DNA of 64,000 nt, taken from NCBI GenBank assembly GCA_023230565.1, contig JALNXD010000001.1:248001-312000 (forward strand), in the 5' to 3' direction. The notes beneath the pieces were generated by a model. The model saw nothing but the letters and a program-made list of their open reading frames with translations, had not been told where the DNA came from and made no database searches. The position numbers and the translations under genes are program-made. Positions 32,872 through 41,654 of the stretch are shown here, piece after piece; position 1 is the first letter of the stretch; each line of letters starts with the position of its first letter. The DNA comes from Syntrophales bacterium (lineage in GTDB: Bacteria > Desulfobacterota > Syntrophia > Syntrophales > UBA2210).

Positions 32872-33312
32872 TTATATGACCTCTACAGTACCGCCAGTTG
32901 CTTCAATTTTTTCACGCGCACTTTTCGTCACTTTCTGAACTCTCACAGTCAGAGGAACTTTGATTTCTCCCTTCCCGAGTAGCTTAACCCCATCGCCTGT
33001 CTTTTTAATAATGCCTTTCTCCAACAAAGAACCTTCATCCACTACATCTCCGCGATCATACTTCTCCAACTGTTCTATGTTTATGGCAATTATGTTTTTT
33101 CGGAAAGGATTGGCAAATCCTCTTTTCGGCAAACGTCTCGTCAAAGGCATCTGCCCGCCTTCAAACCCGGGTTTCACTTTGCCACCTGATCGAGCATTTT
33201 GGCCTTTTGATCCCCTGCAGGAAGTTCCTCCATGTCCGGATCCGATTCCCCTGCCCACTCTCTTTTTTTTCTTCTTCGCTCCGAAAGGGGGCTTTAGCTC
33301 ATCCAGCCTCAT
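32872..33312 (-). CDS. rplO: 50S ribosomal protein L15
   Basis: 146 residues. The Gly/Lys-rich N-terminal extension KKKRVGRGIGSGHGGTSCRGSKGQNARSGGKV followed by GFEGGQMPLTRRLPKRGF is diagnostic. Its ATG overlaps the rpmD stop by one base. Confidence 0.98.
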   Translation of the reverse strand: MRLDELKPPFGAKKKKKRVGRGIGSGHGGTSCRGSKGQNARSGGKVKPGFEGGQMPLTRRLPKRGFANPFRKNIIAINIEQLEKYDRGDVVDEGSLLEKGIIKKTGDGVKLLGKGEIKVPLTVRVQKVTKSAREKIEATGGTVEVI

Positions 33313-33509
33313 TATTCTCCCCCCTCTTCTTCATATTCCTCTACAGAAATCAAATGGGCAACTTTTTTAACCATTCCGACGATTTCCGGGGTATTTTTCA
33401 GATACACAGTTTTATGAACCCTGCCAAGCCCTATCCCATGCAACACTCGCCTCTGCTTCTCAGGCCTTCCGATCGGACTTTTTATTAATGTGACTTTCAG
33501 TTGTTTCAA
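33312..33509 (-). CDS. rpmD: 50S ribosomal protein L30
   Basis: 65 residues. LKVTLIKSPIGRPEKQRRVLHGIGLGRVHKTV is the L30 ferredoxin-like fold signature. A short acidic tail (SVEEYEEEGGE) extends beyond the usual end. It lies between rpsE and rplO. Confidence 0.97.
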   Translation of the reverse strand: MKQLKVTLIKSPIGRPEKQRRVLHGIGLGRVHKTVYLKNTPEIVGMVKKVAHLISVEEYEEEGGE

Positions 33510-33531
33510 TGTATCGAACTCCTCTCTCTAA

Positions 33532-34011
33532 TCAAATCTCCGCCATTTCTTTGCCCCTCAGAAGCGCAATCTCCTCCGGATTCCTCAATCCCTTTAGCCC
33601 TTCCATAGTTGCCTTTACCAAATTATGCGGATTATGAGAGCCCAGACATTTTGTTAATATATTTCTTACACCCGCCACTTCAAGAACAGCGCGAACAGCC
33701 CCTCCGGCTATCAGTCCCGTTCCTTTCGACGCAGGCTTCAATAGAACACGCCCCGACCCGTAATGTCCCACACTCTCATGAGGAATCGTACCCTCAATCA
33801 GTGCTACTTTTCGCATATTCTTTCTGGCCATTTCTGTCCCTTTGCGTATTGCTTCCGGGACTTCATGAGCTTTACCAAGGCCAATACCAACAGATCCGTT
33901 TCCGTCCCCTACCACCATAACTGCACTAAACCTGAAGCGCCTTCCACCTTTCACCACTTTGGCCGTTCTCTTGATTGCAATCACTTTATCGAGAAGTTCA
34001 ATCTCTTCCAT
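33532..34011 (-). CDS. rpsE: 30S ribosomal protein S5
   Basis: 159 residues from MEEIELLDK, which has AAGG 6 bases upstream; an ATG five codons earlier is also possible. VIAIKRTAKVVKGGRRFRFSAVMVVGDGNG is the double-stranded-RNA-binding domain, and GSGRVLLKPASKGTGLIAGGAVRAVLE the C-terminal domain. Involved in decoding accuracy. Confidence 0.98.
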   Translation of the reverse strand: MEEIELLDKVIAIKRTAKVVKGGRRFRFSAVMVVGDGNGSVGIGLGKAHEVPEAIRKGTEMARKNMRKVALIEGTIPHESVGHYGSGRVLLKPASKGTGLIAGGAVRAVLEVAGVRNILTKCLGSHNPHNLVKATMEGLKGLRNPEEIALLRGKEMAEI

Positions 34012-34035
34012 CGTCTTCCTTTTCATGTCCTCGTT

Positions 34036-34404
34036 TTATATTTTTAAACCAGCATCCCTTGCACCCTCTGCAACCGCTTTAACCCGCCCATGGTAGAGAT
34101 ACCTGCCTCTATCAAAAACGGCTTCGCTGACATTCTGTTCCAGAAGTTTCTTCCCTATCAATCTGCCGACTTCAACAGCAACATCCACCTTATTGAGGCC
34201 GACAAGCTTCCCCTTTAATTCACTGCTTATTGCTGATGCTTCTGCCAACGTTCTTCCGATGTCGTCAGCTATGGCCTGAACGTAAACATATTTTGAACTT
34301 CTGTGCACGGAAAGCCTCGGCCTTAACTCCGTTCCAAAAATAGAGCTTCGAACCCTCTTTTGCCGTCTTTCCCTGACTTTCCTTAATTTTTTTTCAGAAG
34401 ACAC
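34036..34404 (-). CDS. rplR: 50S ribosomal protein L18
   Basis: 122 residues. I use the GTG at 34404, which lies 9 bases after AGAGGAG and gives the family length. RVRSSIFGTELRPRLSVHRSSKYVYVQAI and FDRGRYLYHGRVKAVAEGAR are the 5S rRNA-binding signatures. Confidence 0.97.
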   Translation of the reverse strand: MSSEKKLRKVRERRQKRVRSSIFGTELRPRLSVHRSSKYVYVQAIADDIGRTLAEASAISSELKGKLVGLNKVDVAVEVGRLIGKKLLEQNVSEAVFDRGRYLYHGRVKAVAEGARDAGLKI

Positions 34405-34430
34405 AATTCGCAACTCCTCTATCAATATTA

Positions 34431-34970
34431 TTAAGAACCTGCCGATTTGCCGACTTTTCTTCTCACCGTCTCTCCGGCATACCGTATTCCTTTTCCTTTG
34501 TACGGCTCAGGCTTTTTCAACCCTCTTATTTCTGCCGCCACCTTCCCGACCAGTTCTTTATCAATCCCCGATACTGTCATATTAACCTGCTTTTCAATGG
34601 CCACTGTGATTCCGTCAGCAATGGTGTATTCTACAGGCCTGGAATATCCTATCAGCAGCTTGAGAACTTTTCCGTCTGTTTCTCCTCTATAGCCTACGCC
34701 TACAATTTCAAGCTTCTTTTCAAATCCATTACTTACTCCGGCAACCATATTAGATATCAGTGTTCGTGCAAGCCCATGAAGCGCTCTTCCTCTTTTATCT
34801 TCAGATTTCCGTTGTATAACAATTGTTCCTTCCTCAATGATGCAGTCCACTCCTTCGGGAATATTCCGGGCAAGCGACCCTTTCGGCCCTTCAACCTGCA
34901 AAATATTTCCGTCACGTGTAATCTTCACGTTATCCGGAATTGTTATAGGCTTTTTACCAATTCTTGACAT
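34431..34970 (-). CDS. rplF: 50S ribosomal protein L6
   Basis: 179 residues. Start MSRIGKKPITIPDNV with AGGAGATTATTA before it. The two-domain fold ends in KPEPYKGKGIRYAGETVRRKVGK, the universally conserved C-terminal block near the factor-binding site. Confidence 0.98.
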   Translation of the reverse strand: MSRIGKKPITIPDNVKITRDGNILQVEGPKGSLARNIPEGVDCIIEEGTIVIQRKSEDKRGRALHGLARTLISNMVAGVSNGFEKKLEIVGVGYRGETDGKVLKLLIGYSRPVEYTIADGITVAIEKQVNMTVSGIDKELVGKVAAEIRGLKKPEPYKGKGIRYAGETVRRKVGKSAGS

Positions 34971-35012
34971 TAATAATCTCCTGACCTGATCCAGCATGTC
35001 AGCTGAAATTTC

Positions 35013-35417
35013 TTACCACACGTTACAAATAATTTCTCCGCCTACATTCATTGCACGGGCTTCCTTATCCGTGATAATTCCTCTCGAAGTTGAAATTATT
35101 GAAATGCCAAATCCATTCAATACAACCGGTATTTCATCTTTTCGAGAATAGACTCTGCGGCTTGGTTTGCTTACTCTCTGCAAGTCCTTTATGGCTCCGG
35201 TCCTCGATGGAGAATATTTCAAATAGATTTTCAATATATTATGCGCAGTGCGATTATCTTTCTTTATATCATACCCGCTTATATATCCTGATCTTTTCAA
35301 AACTTTCGCAATTTCTGTATTTAATCGCGACGGCATTACATCAACACTTTTAAATTTATTCCGATTTGCATTTCTTATTCTCGTAAGCATATCGGCTATC
35401 GGATCTGTCATTCCCAT
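35013..35417 (-). CDS. rpsH: 30S ribosomal protein S8
   Basis: 134 residues. MTDPIADMLTRIRNANRNK at the start and STSRGIITDKEARAMNVGGEIICNVW at the end. In E. coli S8 represses the spc operon at the L5 mRNA; no matching site was sought in detail here. Confidence 0.98.
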   Translation of the reverse strand: MGMTDPIADMLTRIRNANRNKFKSVDVMPSRLNTEIAKVLKRSGYISGYDIKKDNRTAHNILKIYLKYSPSRTGAIKDLQRVSKPSRRVYSRKDEIPVVLNGFGISIISTSRGIITDKEARAMNVGGEIICNVW

Positions 35418-35430
35418 AAGTTCACACCTC

Positions 35431-35616
35431 TTACCAGCTGGCTTTTATAACGCCGGGGATTTCGCCGCTCAGCGCCCGTTTCCTGAGACAAAGTCTGCAC
35501 ATATCAAATTTTCGATAATATGCCCTCGGTCTCCCGCAAAGCGGGCAGCGATTGTACTCACGAACGGAAAATTTTTTAGGCCTTTTCGCCTTCGCCATCA
35601 AGGATTTTTTTGCCAC
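35431..35616 (-). CDS. rpsN: 30S ribosomal protein S14, zinc-binding type Z
   Basis: 61 residues from a GTG start preceded by GGAGGAAC. Two C-x2-C pairs (YNRCPLCGRP and DMCRLCLRKRA) form the zinc site, so this is the short zinc form found in many anaerobes and Gram-positives, not the long form of E. coli. Confidence 0.96.
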   Translation of the reverse strand: MAKKSLMAKAKRPKKFSVREYNRCPLCGRPRAYYRKFDMCRLCLRKRALSGEIPGVIKASW

Positions 35617-35633
35617 ACTAGTTCCTCCACACA

Positions 35634-36173
35634 CTAATTTCGAAACGGCATACCCATCAATCTGAGAAGCTCTCGCGCTTCATCATCATTTTTTGCCGTA
35701 GTGACTATTGCAATATTTAAACCAAGAACTTTATCTATTTTATCGTAATCAATCTCCGGGAATATGAAATGTTCGGAAATTCCCGTTGAAAAATTTCCCC
35801 TCCCATCAAAAGCCTTTTGTGAGATTCCTCTGAAGTCTCTTATTCGAGGTACCGCCACATTTACGAACCTATCAAAAAATTCGTACATGCGGTCACCTCT
35901 AAGGGTTGCCATACAGCCTATTGACATGCCTTTTCTAAGTTTAAATGTTGCAATAGATTTTCTTGCTTTTGTAACAACCGGTTTTTGCCCGACGATCAAA
36001 CCAAGTTCTGCAACCGCATTATCAAGAATTTTGATGTTTTGAATGGCTTCTCCCAAGCCCATATTGACCACTATCTTTTCAAAATGCGGAACCTCCATTA
36101 TATTTTGGTATCCGAATTTTTTCATTAATGCAGGAACAACTTCTTCTTTGTAAAATTCTCTTAATCTTGCCAT
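35634..36173 (-). CDS. rplE: 50S ribosomal protein L5
   Basis: 179 residues. RLREFYKEEVVPALMKKFGYQNIMEVP at the start, QKPVVTKARKSIATFKLRKGM in the middle and FPEIDYDKIDKVLGLNIAIVTTA near the end. Binds 5S rRNA with L18. Confidence 0.98.
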   Translation of the reverse strand: MARLREFYKEEVVPALMKKFGYQNIMEVPHFEKIVVNMGLGEAIQNIKILDNAVAELGLIVGQKPVVTKARKSIATFKLRKGMSIGCMATLRGDRMYEFFDRFVNVAVPRIRDFRGISQKAFDGRGNFSTGISEHFIFPEIDYDKIDKVLGLNIAIVTTAKNDDEARELLRLMGMPFRN

Positions 36174-36184
36174 GGGCTTAAACC

Positions 36185-36499
36185 TCAGACTTCATCCAAA
36201 ATCTCGTTACACTTTTTGCAAAGACGAACTTTCTTATTATCTTCCAGTACCTTGTGCCCGATTTTCACAGCTTCTTCACATTTACTGCACACAACCATAA
36301 CATTCGATACATGGATTGAACCCTCTTTTTCCAGAATTCCGCCCTTACCTTTTGCATCAGGCCTTTGATGTTTTTTAAGCAGATTTACTTTCTCCACAAC
36401 AACTCTTTCTTTGTCCTTGAGAACAGAAAGCACTTTGCCTGTTTTCCCTTTTTCTTTACCGGCAATGATTTTTACTGTATCACCTTTTTTTATATACAT
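36185..36499 (-). CDS. rplX: 50S ribosomal protein L24
   Basis: 104 residues from MYIKKGDTVKIIAGKEKGKTGKV, the KOW motif. A C-x2-C ... C-x2-C pattern at the C-terminus (VCSKCEEA, LCKKCNEIL) suggests a zinc ribbon, found in some L24 proteins. An upstream GTG would add seven residues. Assembly-initiating protein of the 50S subunit. Confidence 0.96.
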   Translation of the reverse strand: MYIKKGDTVKIIAGKEKGKTGKVLSVLKDKERVVVEKVNLLKKHQRPDAKGKGGILEKEGSIHVSNVMVVCSKCEEAVKIGHKVLEDNKKVRLCKKCNEILDEV

Positions 36500-36533
36500 T
36501 GGCTTAGTTCCTGTATGCACCTTTTCTTCTTCA

Positions 36534-36902
36534 TTATATGACTTCAGGGGCCAGTGATACTATTTTCATAAATTGTTTGGCCCTCAGCTCCCGTGCAACT
36601 GGGCCGAATATTCTTGTCCCTATCGGCTCCAGTGAATCATTTATCAATACGGCAGCATTATCATCGAATTTTAAGTATGAACCATCCTCTCGACCTACCT
36701 CTTTCACCGTCCTTACAACTACTGCTTTCAATACGTCGCCTTTTTTTACCTTTGCATGGGGTATCGCCTCTTTAACGGTAACGACAATTACATCCCCAAT
36801 CCCGGCATAACGGCGTTTTGAACCACCGAGTACTTTTATGCAGCTGACCCTCTTTGCCCCTGAATTGTCCGCAACATTTAATGATGTTTGCATCTGTATC
36901 AT
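36534..36902 (-). CDS. rplN: 50S ribosomal protein L14
   Basis: 122 residues from MIQMQTSLNVADNSGAKRV. The five-stranded barrel ends with RIFGPVARELRAKQFMKIVSLAPEVI. It lies at the interface with the 30S subunit. Confidence 0.98.
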   Translation of the reverse strand: MIQMQTSLNVADNSGAKRVSCIKVLGGSKRRYAGIGDVIVVTVKEAIPHAKVKKGDVLKAVVVRTVKEVGREDGSYLKFDDNAAVLINDSLEPIGTRIFGPVARELRAKQFMKIVSLAPEVI

Positions 36903-36929
36903 AACGACCACCTCACCGCTTGAAACATG

Positions 36930-37187
36930 TTATTTCGCCTTCTCCAAAATTTGACGAACGCGCCATCGTTTTTCCTTGCTCAGGGGTCGCGCCTCTATTA
37001 TCAGTACACGGTCTCCAATACCACACTGATTCATCTCGTCGTGGGCCTTATATTTCACATGTCGTCTAATATATTTTTTAAATTTTGGATACTTTATCAG
37101 TCTTTCCGCAAGAACTACTATCGTTTTATCCATTTTATCGCTTATAACTACACCTTGTATGGTCTTTCTGATGCCGCGGCTTTCCAT
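36930..37187 (-). CDS. rpsQ: 30S ribosomal protein S17
   Basis: 85 residues from MESRGIRKTIQGVVISDKMDKT, a start 1 base after the rpmC stop. VGDRVLIIEARPLSKEKRWRVRQIL-type end (IGDRVLIIEARPLSKEKRWRV). OB-fold binder of 16S rRNA. Confidence 0.97.
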   Translation of the reverse strand: MESRGIRKTIQGVVISDKMDKTIVVLAERLIKYPKFKKYIRRHVKYKAHDEMNQCGIGDRVLIIEARPLSKEKRWRVRQILEKAK

Positions 37188-37188
37188 C

Positions 37189-37383
37189 TTACCGTGTAAC
37201 CCCCTTCTCTTTGAGAACCGTCTTAATGCGAGCCACATCTTTTTGGACAGTTTTCACCGACGCCGGAGATTCAAGTTGTCCAGAGGATAGCCTAAACCGC
37301 AGCTTGAACAATTCTTCCACAAGACTCTTCTCCTTTTGTTGAAGTTCATCTATGCTCAATTCTCTTATTTCCTTAACCTTCAT
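37189..37383 (-). CDS. rpmC: 50S ribosomal protein L29
   Basis: 64 residues, a helical hairpin: MKVKEIRELSIDELQQKEKSLVEELFKLRF and ARIKTVLKEKG. Its start overlaps the end of rplP by 11 bases. At the exit-tunnel rim, where SRP and trigger factor dock. Confidence 0.97.
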   Translation of the reverse strand: MKVKEIRELSIDELQQKEKSLVEELFKLRFRLSSGQLESPASVKTVQKDVARIKTVLKEKGVTR

Positions 37384-37801
37384 CGAATATATCCCTCGAA
37401 AGAAATTTTGTCTCTATCGGAAGCTTTTGAGCCGCCAAACGAAATGCTTCTTGGGCAATATCCCTGGAAATACCTTCCATTTCATAAAGAACGGTCCCTT
37501 TTTTAATTACCGCCACCCATTCCTCGGGAGAGCCCTTGCCTTTCCCCATTCTCGTTTCAGCGGGTTTTTTTGTGATAGACTTATGGGGAAAAACCCTGAT
37601 CCATATTTTTCCCCCGCGGCGCACATGGCGCGTTATTGCGATACGTGCGGCTTCCAATTGCCGTGCAGTTATTTCCCCGCCGGCTACTGCCTGAAGTCCA
37701 AACTCGCCGAAGCTCACTCTATTCCCTTTTTGAGCCTGCCCTCGCTTCGACCCTTTTCCTTTCTGCAATTTACGATATTTCACTCTTTTTGGGGCTAACA
37801 T
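37373..37801 (-). CDS. rplP: 50S ribosomal protein L16
   Basis: 142 residues. MLAPKRVKYRKLQKGKGSKRG and the central GKIWIRVFPHKSITKKPAETRMGKGKG are diagnostic. It organises the A-site region of 23S rRNA. Confidence 0.98.
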   Translation of the reverse strand: MLAPKRVKYRKLQKGKGSKRGQAQKGNRVSFGEFGLQAVAGGEITARQLEAARIAITRHVRRGGKIWIRVFPHKSITKKPAETRMGKGKGSPEEWVAVIKKGTVLYEMEGISRDIAQEAFRLAAQKLPIETKFLSRDIFDEG

Positions 37802-37856
37802 GATATTATCCTGTCTTTACTTAATTATTCCAGCTACTATGGGAGCTTACTCATTT

Positions 37857-38504
37857 TTATACATTTGCCGTCTGTCCGTCCGGCAGCACCTCTCCATGAA
37901 AAATCAACACCTTTACCCCGATCACTCCATATGTGGTGCTCGCTTCGGCAAAACCGTAATCAATATCCGCTCTCAAAGTATGAAGCGGCACTCTTCCTTC
38001 TCTATACCATTCACGTCTCGCCATTTCGGCACCGCCCAATCGGCCCGCGCAGGCTACGCGAATCCCCTTTGCACCGAACTTAAGCGCAGATGTAACCCCT
38101 CTTTTCATGGCTCTTCGGAACGCAACTCTTCTTTCAAGCTGCAGTGCAATATTTTCGGCGACGAGTTGCGCATCCACTTCCGGCTTGCGCACTTCTAAAA
38201 TATTTATAATTGCCTCGCCTGACATAAAGCGCTCAAGTTCTTTTTTGAGCTTCTCTATTTCAGACCCCTTTCTCCCTATGATAATACCGGGACGGGCAGT
38301 ATGAATATTTATTTTCGCTTTATCCGCCGCCCGTTCAATATCTATCTTCGATATTCCGGCATGATAAAACTTCTTTTTTAAATAGTTCCGAATTACTATA
38401 TCTTCATGAAGCAAACGGCTGTAATCCTTCTCCGTAAACCACTGGGAGCTCCATGTCTTGTTCACACCCAATCTGAAGCCGATTGGACTTACCTTCTGGC
38501 CCAA
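37857..38504 (-). CDS. rpsC: 30S ribosomal protein S3
   Basis: 215 residues. GQKVSPIGFRLGVNKTWSSQWF at the start, a KH domain with the RPGIIIGRKGSEIEKLKKEL loop, and the C-terminal YGVIGVKVLIFHGE. It forms part of the mRNA entry channel helicase. Confidence 0.98.
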   Translation of the reverse strand: MGQKVSPIGFRLGVNKTWSSQWFTEKDYSRLLHEDIVIRNYLKKKFYHAGISKIDIERAADKAKINIHTARPGIIIGRKGSEIEKLKKELERFMSGEAIINILEVRKPEVDAQLVAENIALQLERRVAFRRAMKRGVTSALKFGAKGIRVACAGRLGGAEMARREWYREGRVPLHTLRADIDYGFAEASTTYGVIGVKVLIFHGEVLPDGQTANV

Positions 38505-38523
38505 ACTTACACCTCCTCACTTG

Positions 38524-38856
38524 CTACCGTTCATCCAAAATGACTGTAATGTGGCTCGTTCTTTTCCTTATCGGCGCAACCCTTCCCTGCGCTCTCGCCC
38601 GCCACCTCTTCAGCGTGGGCCCTGGACCGACAAATATTTCTTTCACGTATAGAATTTTTTCATCAATATTCGGATTCTGAGCGGCATTAGCAACCGCCGA
38701 TTTCAGTACCTTTTTTACTATTGGTGCAGCTTTCTTCTCTGTAAAGGTTATTATCGACTCCGCATCTTCGACTCGTTTTCCTCTTATCAGATCGATGACA
38801 AGTTTTATCTTCTGCGGCGATATTCGAACGTATTTTGCTATAGCCATTGCTTCCAT
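38524..38856 (-). CDS. rplV: 50S ribosomal protein L22
   Basis: 110 residues. AKYVRISPQKIKLVIDLIRGKRVEDA and the tunnel loop plus end VGPGPTLKRWRARAQGRVAPIRKRTSHITVIL. The loop segment between them lines the exit tunnel. Confidence 0.98.
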   Translation of the reverse strand: MEAMAIAKYVRISPQKIKLVIDLIRGKRVEDAESIITFTEKKAAPIVKKVLKSAVANAAQNPNIDEKILYVKEIFVGPGPTLKRWRARAQGRVAPIRKRTSHITVILDER

Positions 38857-38892
38857 CTATTTACAACTCCAAAAGGCTTTTCCGGCCTATTA

Positions 38893-39177
38893 TTATCGTC
38901 TTTTTACTTTTGATTTTCGATCACCTGCATGGCCGTAAAATGTTCTTGTAGGTGCAAATTCACCGAGCTTGTGACCAACCATATTTTCAGTTACATATAC
39001 CGGAATAAACTTCTTCCCGTTGTGAACAGCAAACGTATGTCCCACCAATTCCGGAATGACAGTGGACCGCCTTGACCACGTCTTAATGACCGCGCGGCTG
39101 CCTGTCGCTTCGGCTTTTTCCACCTTTTTTACCAGTTTTTCCTCTATATAAGGACCTTTTTTAATTGAACGCGCCAC
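38893..39177 (-). CDS. rpsS: 30S ribosomal protein S19
   Basis: 94 residues. ARSIKKGPYIEEKLVKKVEKA, then TWSRRSTVIPELVGHTFAVHNGKKFIPVYVTENMVGHKLGEFAPTR in separate conserved blocks. Head protein of the 30S subunit, forming a complex with S13. Confidence 0.98.
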   Translation of the reverse strand: MARSIKKGPYIEEKLVKKVEKAEATGSRAVIKTWSRRSTVIPELVGHTFAVHNGKKFIPVYVTENMVGHKLGEFAPTRTFYGHAGDRKSKVKRR

Positions 39178-39181
39178 TCAC

Positions 39182-40003
39182 CTAACCTCTTTTCTTTACA
39201 ATATATTTATCGGAGCTCTTGTTCTTTCTTGTTTTATATCCTTTCGTAGGAACCCCCCAAGGAGTTGTCGGATGCCTGCCTCCCGATGATTTTCCTTCGC
39301 CGCCGCCCATCGGGTGATCAACCGGATTTTTCACAACTCCTCGGACATGGGGCCGTATACCCATCCAACGAGACCTCCCGGCCTTTCCGAGGCTTATATT
39401 CTCGTGTTCGATATTCCCAACTTGACCGATTGTTGCTCTGCATTCAACTCTGACTTTCCTCACCTCTCCCGATGGAAGCCTGACCTGCGCATACGAACCC
39501 TCCTTGGCCATTAGCTGCCCGTAAGACCCGGCGCTTCTTATGAGCTGTCCTCCTTTTCCTATTTTCATTTCTAAATTATGAATGAGAGTACCTAAAGGAA
39601 TATTTCTGAGAGGGAGAGTATTGCCAGGCTTCATATCAGCTGTTTCACTACTGACTACCATATCTCCCGGCTGCAAGCCGACTGGTGCGATTATATATCT
39701 CTTTTCTCCGTCAAGATAGTGAAGCAACGCTATACGGGAGGATCTATTCGGATCATACTCGATTGAGGCAACCTTTGCAGGAATGTCCGTCTTTTCTCTT
39801 TTAAAATCGATCATTCGGTACATTCTCTTATGCCCGCCACCCTTGTATCTATTCGTCATGCGTCCCAGATTGTTTCTTCCCCCGGATTGTTTCAGGGGTG
39901 CAAGGAGGTTTTTCTCCGGCTTCTTATCACTGAGCTCCTCAAAGCTCGATCCGGTTTGGAACCTTCTGCCCGGCGATGTCGGTTTATACGTTTTGATTGC
40001 CAT
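39182..40003 (-). CDS. rplB: 50S ribosomal protein L2
   Basis: 273 residues. TPGRR-like start (TSPGRRFQTGSSFEEL), and the conserved peptidyl-transferase-proximal loop VKNPVDHPMGGGEGKSSGG including the His shown in other bacteria to be important. Ends with a basic tail (KNKSSDKYIVKKRG). Confidence 0.98.
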   Translation of the reverse strand: MAIKTYKPTSPGRRFQTGSSFEELSDKKPEKNLLAPLKQSGGRNNLGRMTNRYKGGGHKRMYRMIDFKREKTDIPAKVASIEYDPNRSSRIALLHYLDGEKRYIIAPVGLQPGDMVVSSETADMKPGNTLPLRNIPLGTLIHNLEMKIGKGGQLIRSAGSYGQLMAKEGSYAQVRLPSGEVRKVRVECRATIGQVGNIEHENISLGKAGRSRWMGIRPHVRGVVKNPVDHPMGGGEGKSSGGRHPTTPWGVPTKGYKTRKNKSSDKYIVKKRG

Positions 40004-40014
40004 CTTCCTTCCCT

Positions 40015-40302
40015 TTAAACTCCCTGATATATTTCAATTGAGTTTCCCGGCGCAAGGGTTACAATTGCCTTTTTCCAGTCGTTTCTCTTACCGATTATCC
40101 TTCCACGCCTTTTCTTTTTGCCAATCATATTTATAGTGCGAACTTCCGCTACTTTTACCTTGAATATCTTTTCCACCGCACCCTGAATCTCAATCTTCGT
40201 TGCCCTTTTATCAACCTCGAAAACGTAACTGTTTGCTTCTTCCCGGGCGATTGTACTTTTTTCCGTTATAACAGGCCTTTTTATAATTTCGTATAATTCC
40301 AT
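40015..40302 (-). CDS. rplW: 50S ribosomal protein L23
   Basis: 95 residues. IIKRPVITEKSTIAREEANSYVFEVDKRATKIEIQ is the family signature, and it ends with an extended loop carrying GKKKRRGRIIGKRNDWKKA. Main docking site for trigger factor at the tunnel exit. Confidence 0.98.
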   Translation of the reverse strand: MELYEIIKRPVITEKSTIAREEANSYVFEVDKRATKIEIQGAVEKIFKVKVAEVRTINMIGKKKRRGRIIGKRNDWKKAIVTLAPGNSIEIYQGV

Positions 40303-40304
40303 TT

Positions 40305-40925
40305 TTATATCAGCGCCCCCTCTATTTTCTTAATAGAAGGCTCAAGAAGCACCACTGTGTCATATTTCATCAAATCATACACATTGATGCCCTCTGCACG
40401 AAGCATCTTCACTCCCTGCAAATTCCTTGAAGATTTTCCCAGTGCATCATTCTCCTTGTCAAGGACAAAGAGAACTCTGTGTAACTCGAATCTATCCATC
40501 ACTTCTTTAAACTTCTTCGTTTTTATCTCAGGCATTGGGAAATCATTAAGTATTATTATCTGATTTTCCTTCATTTTCATACTGAGGGCCGCCCTCAGTG
40601 CCGCTTTTCGCACTTTCTTCGGCACAGTATAGGCGTAATTTCTTGGTCTGGGGCCAAACACGATCCCTCCGCCTCTCCAAATAGGAGAACGGTTTGTCCC
40701 TGCTCTTGCACGCCCTGTGCCTTTTTGCCGCCAGGGTTTCTTTCCGCCGCCGCTCACTTCGGACCGGCCTTTTGTCGATGCCGTTCCCTGCCTTCTTCCA
40801 GCCATCTGCATGGTAACGACTTCGTACAGAATGTTTTCGTTGACCGGTGCATTAAAAATACGGTCGTCCAATTCAGCATCGGCTACTTTATTCTTTTCTA
40901 TATCATATATTTCAAGAACCGCCAT
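40305..40925 (-). CDS. rplD: 50S ribosomal protein L4
   Basis: 206 residues from MAVLEIYDIEKNK. The tunnel loop GGKKPWRQKGTGRARAGTNRSPIWRGGG is intact. In E. coli L4 also represses the S10 operon through its leader; here the only leader-like structure is between rpsJ and rplC. Its stop is 3 bases before the rplW ATG. Confidence 0.98.
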   Translation of the reverse strand: MAVLEIYDIEKNKVADAELDDRIFNAPVNENILYEVVTMQMAGRRQGTASTKGRSEVSGGGKKPWRQKGTGRARAGTNRSPIWRGGGIVFGPRPRNYAYTVPKKVRKAALRAALSMKMKENQIIILNDFPMPEIKTKKFKEVMDRFELHRVLFVLDKENDALGKSSRNLQGVKMLRAEGINVYDLMKYDTVVLLEPSIKKIEGALI

Positions 40926-40942
40926 TTTATCACTCCGCATGC

Positions 40943-41572
40943 TTATAATTTGACGGGATCTTTTATAACGACAATGCCATTAATACTCCCAGGCACGGCC
41001 CCTTTAACGAGAATCAAGTTAAGCTCCGGTCTTACACTTACAATTATAAGATTTTGAACCGTCTGCCTCTTATTTCCCATTTGACCCGGCAATCTTTTTC
41101 CCTTCAATACCCTTGACGGATATGCGCTGGCACCTATTGAACCCGGCGCCCTGTGGAACATCGAACCGTGCGTCGCCCGGCCGCCTTTAAAATGGTGCCT
41201 TTTTACCACACCGGCGAATCCCCGCCCTTTTGTCGTACCAACAACATCCACAAAATCACCTATATTGAAGAGATCCGCCTTCAGTTCCTGACCCACCTCA
41301 TACGTCTCCGGTTCCGAAGTTCTGAATTCCCTCATTATTTTAAAAAACCCTTTGTCGGCTTTCTTCTGATGCCCTCGCACAGGGGCCTTGGTCTTCTTTT
41401 CAGCGGATCTTCCGAAACCCAGCTGCACAGCCCCATATCCATCGGTGCTATCAGTTTTTTTCTGGAGTACGACGCAAGGTCCCGCTTCTATTGCAGTAAC
41501 CGGAATTACTGAACCATCTTCCCAATAGATTTGGGTCATGCCTAACTTTCTTCCTATTAGTCCCCGTTCCAT
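40943..41572 (-). CDS. rplC: 50S ribosomal protein L3
   Basis: 209 residues. GLIGRKLGMTQIYWEDGSVIPVTAIEAGP at the start and KGRGFAGVVKRHHFKGGRATHGSMFHRAPGSIGASAYPSRVLKGKRLPGQMG containing the Gln that is methylated in other bacteria. First gene after the hairpin that follows rpsJ. Confidence 0.98.
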   Translation of the reverse strand: MERGLIGRKLGMTQIYWEDGSVIPVTAIEAGPCVVLQKKTDSTDGYGAVQLGFGRSAEKKTKAPVRGHQKKADKGFFKIMREFRTSEPETYEVGQELKADLFNIGDFVDVVGTTKGRGFAGVVKRHHFKGGRATHGSMFHRAPGSIGASAYPSRVLKGKRLPGQMGNKRQTVQNLIIVSVRPELNLILVKGAVPGSINGIVVIKDPVKL

Positions 41573-41603
41573 AGCTGACTCGATTCCGATCTTTAAAATC
41601 TTA

Positions 41604-41643
41604 CAAAAAGGAGGAGATGTTTCTATGTCAAAGACATCCCCTC
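41604..41643 (-). terminator. Terminator-like hairpin (possible attenuator) between rpsJ and rplC
   Basis: On the minus strand GAGGGGATGT (41643-41634) pairs over 10 bp, with one G-U, with ACATCTCCTC (41620-41611) and is followed by CTTTTTG. Inside it ATGTC-TTT-GACAT can form a competing small hairpin that would break the terminator stem. This is the layout of a transcription attenuator within the S10 operon. Confidence 0.65.
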
Positions 41644-41654
41644 ACCCTTGGGTT

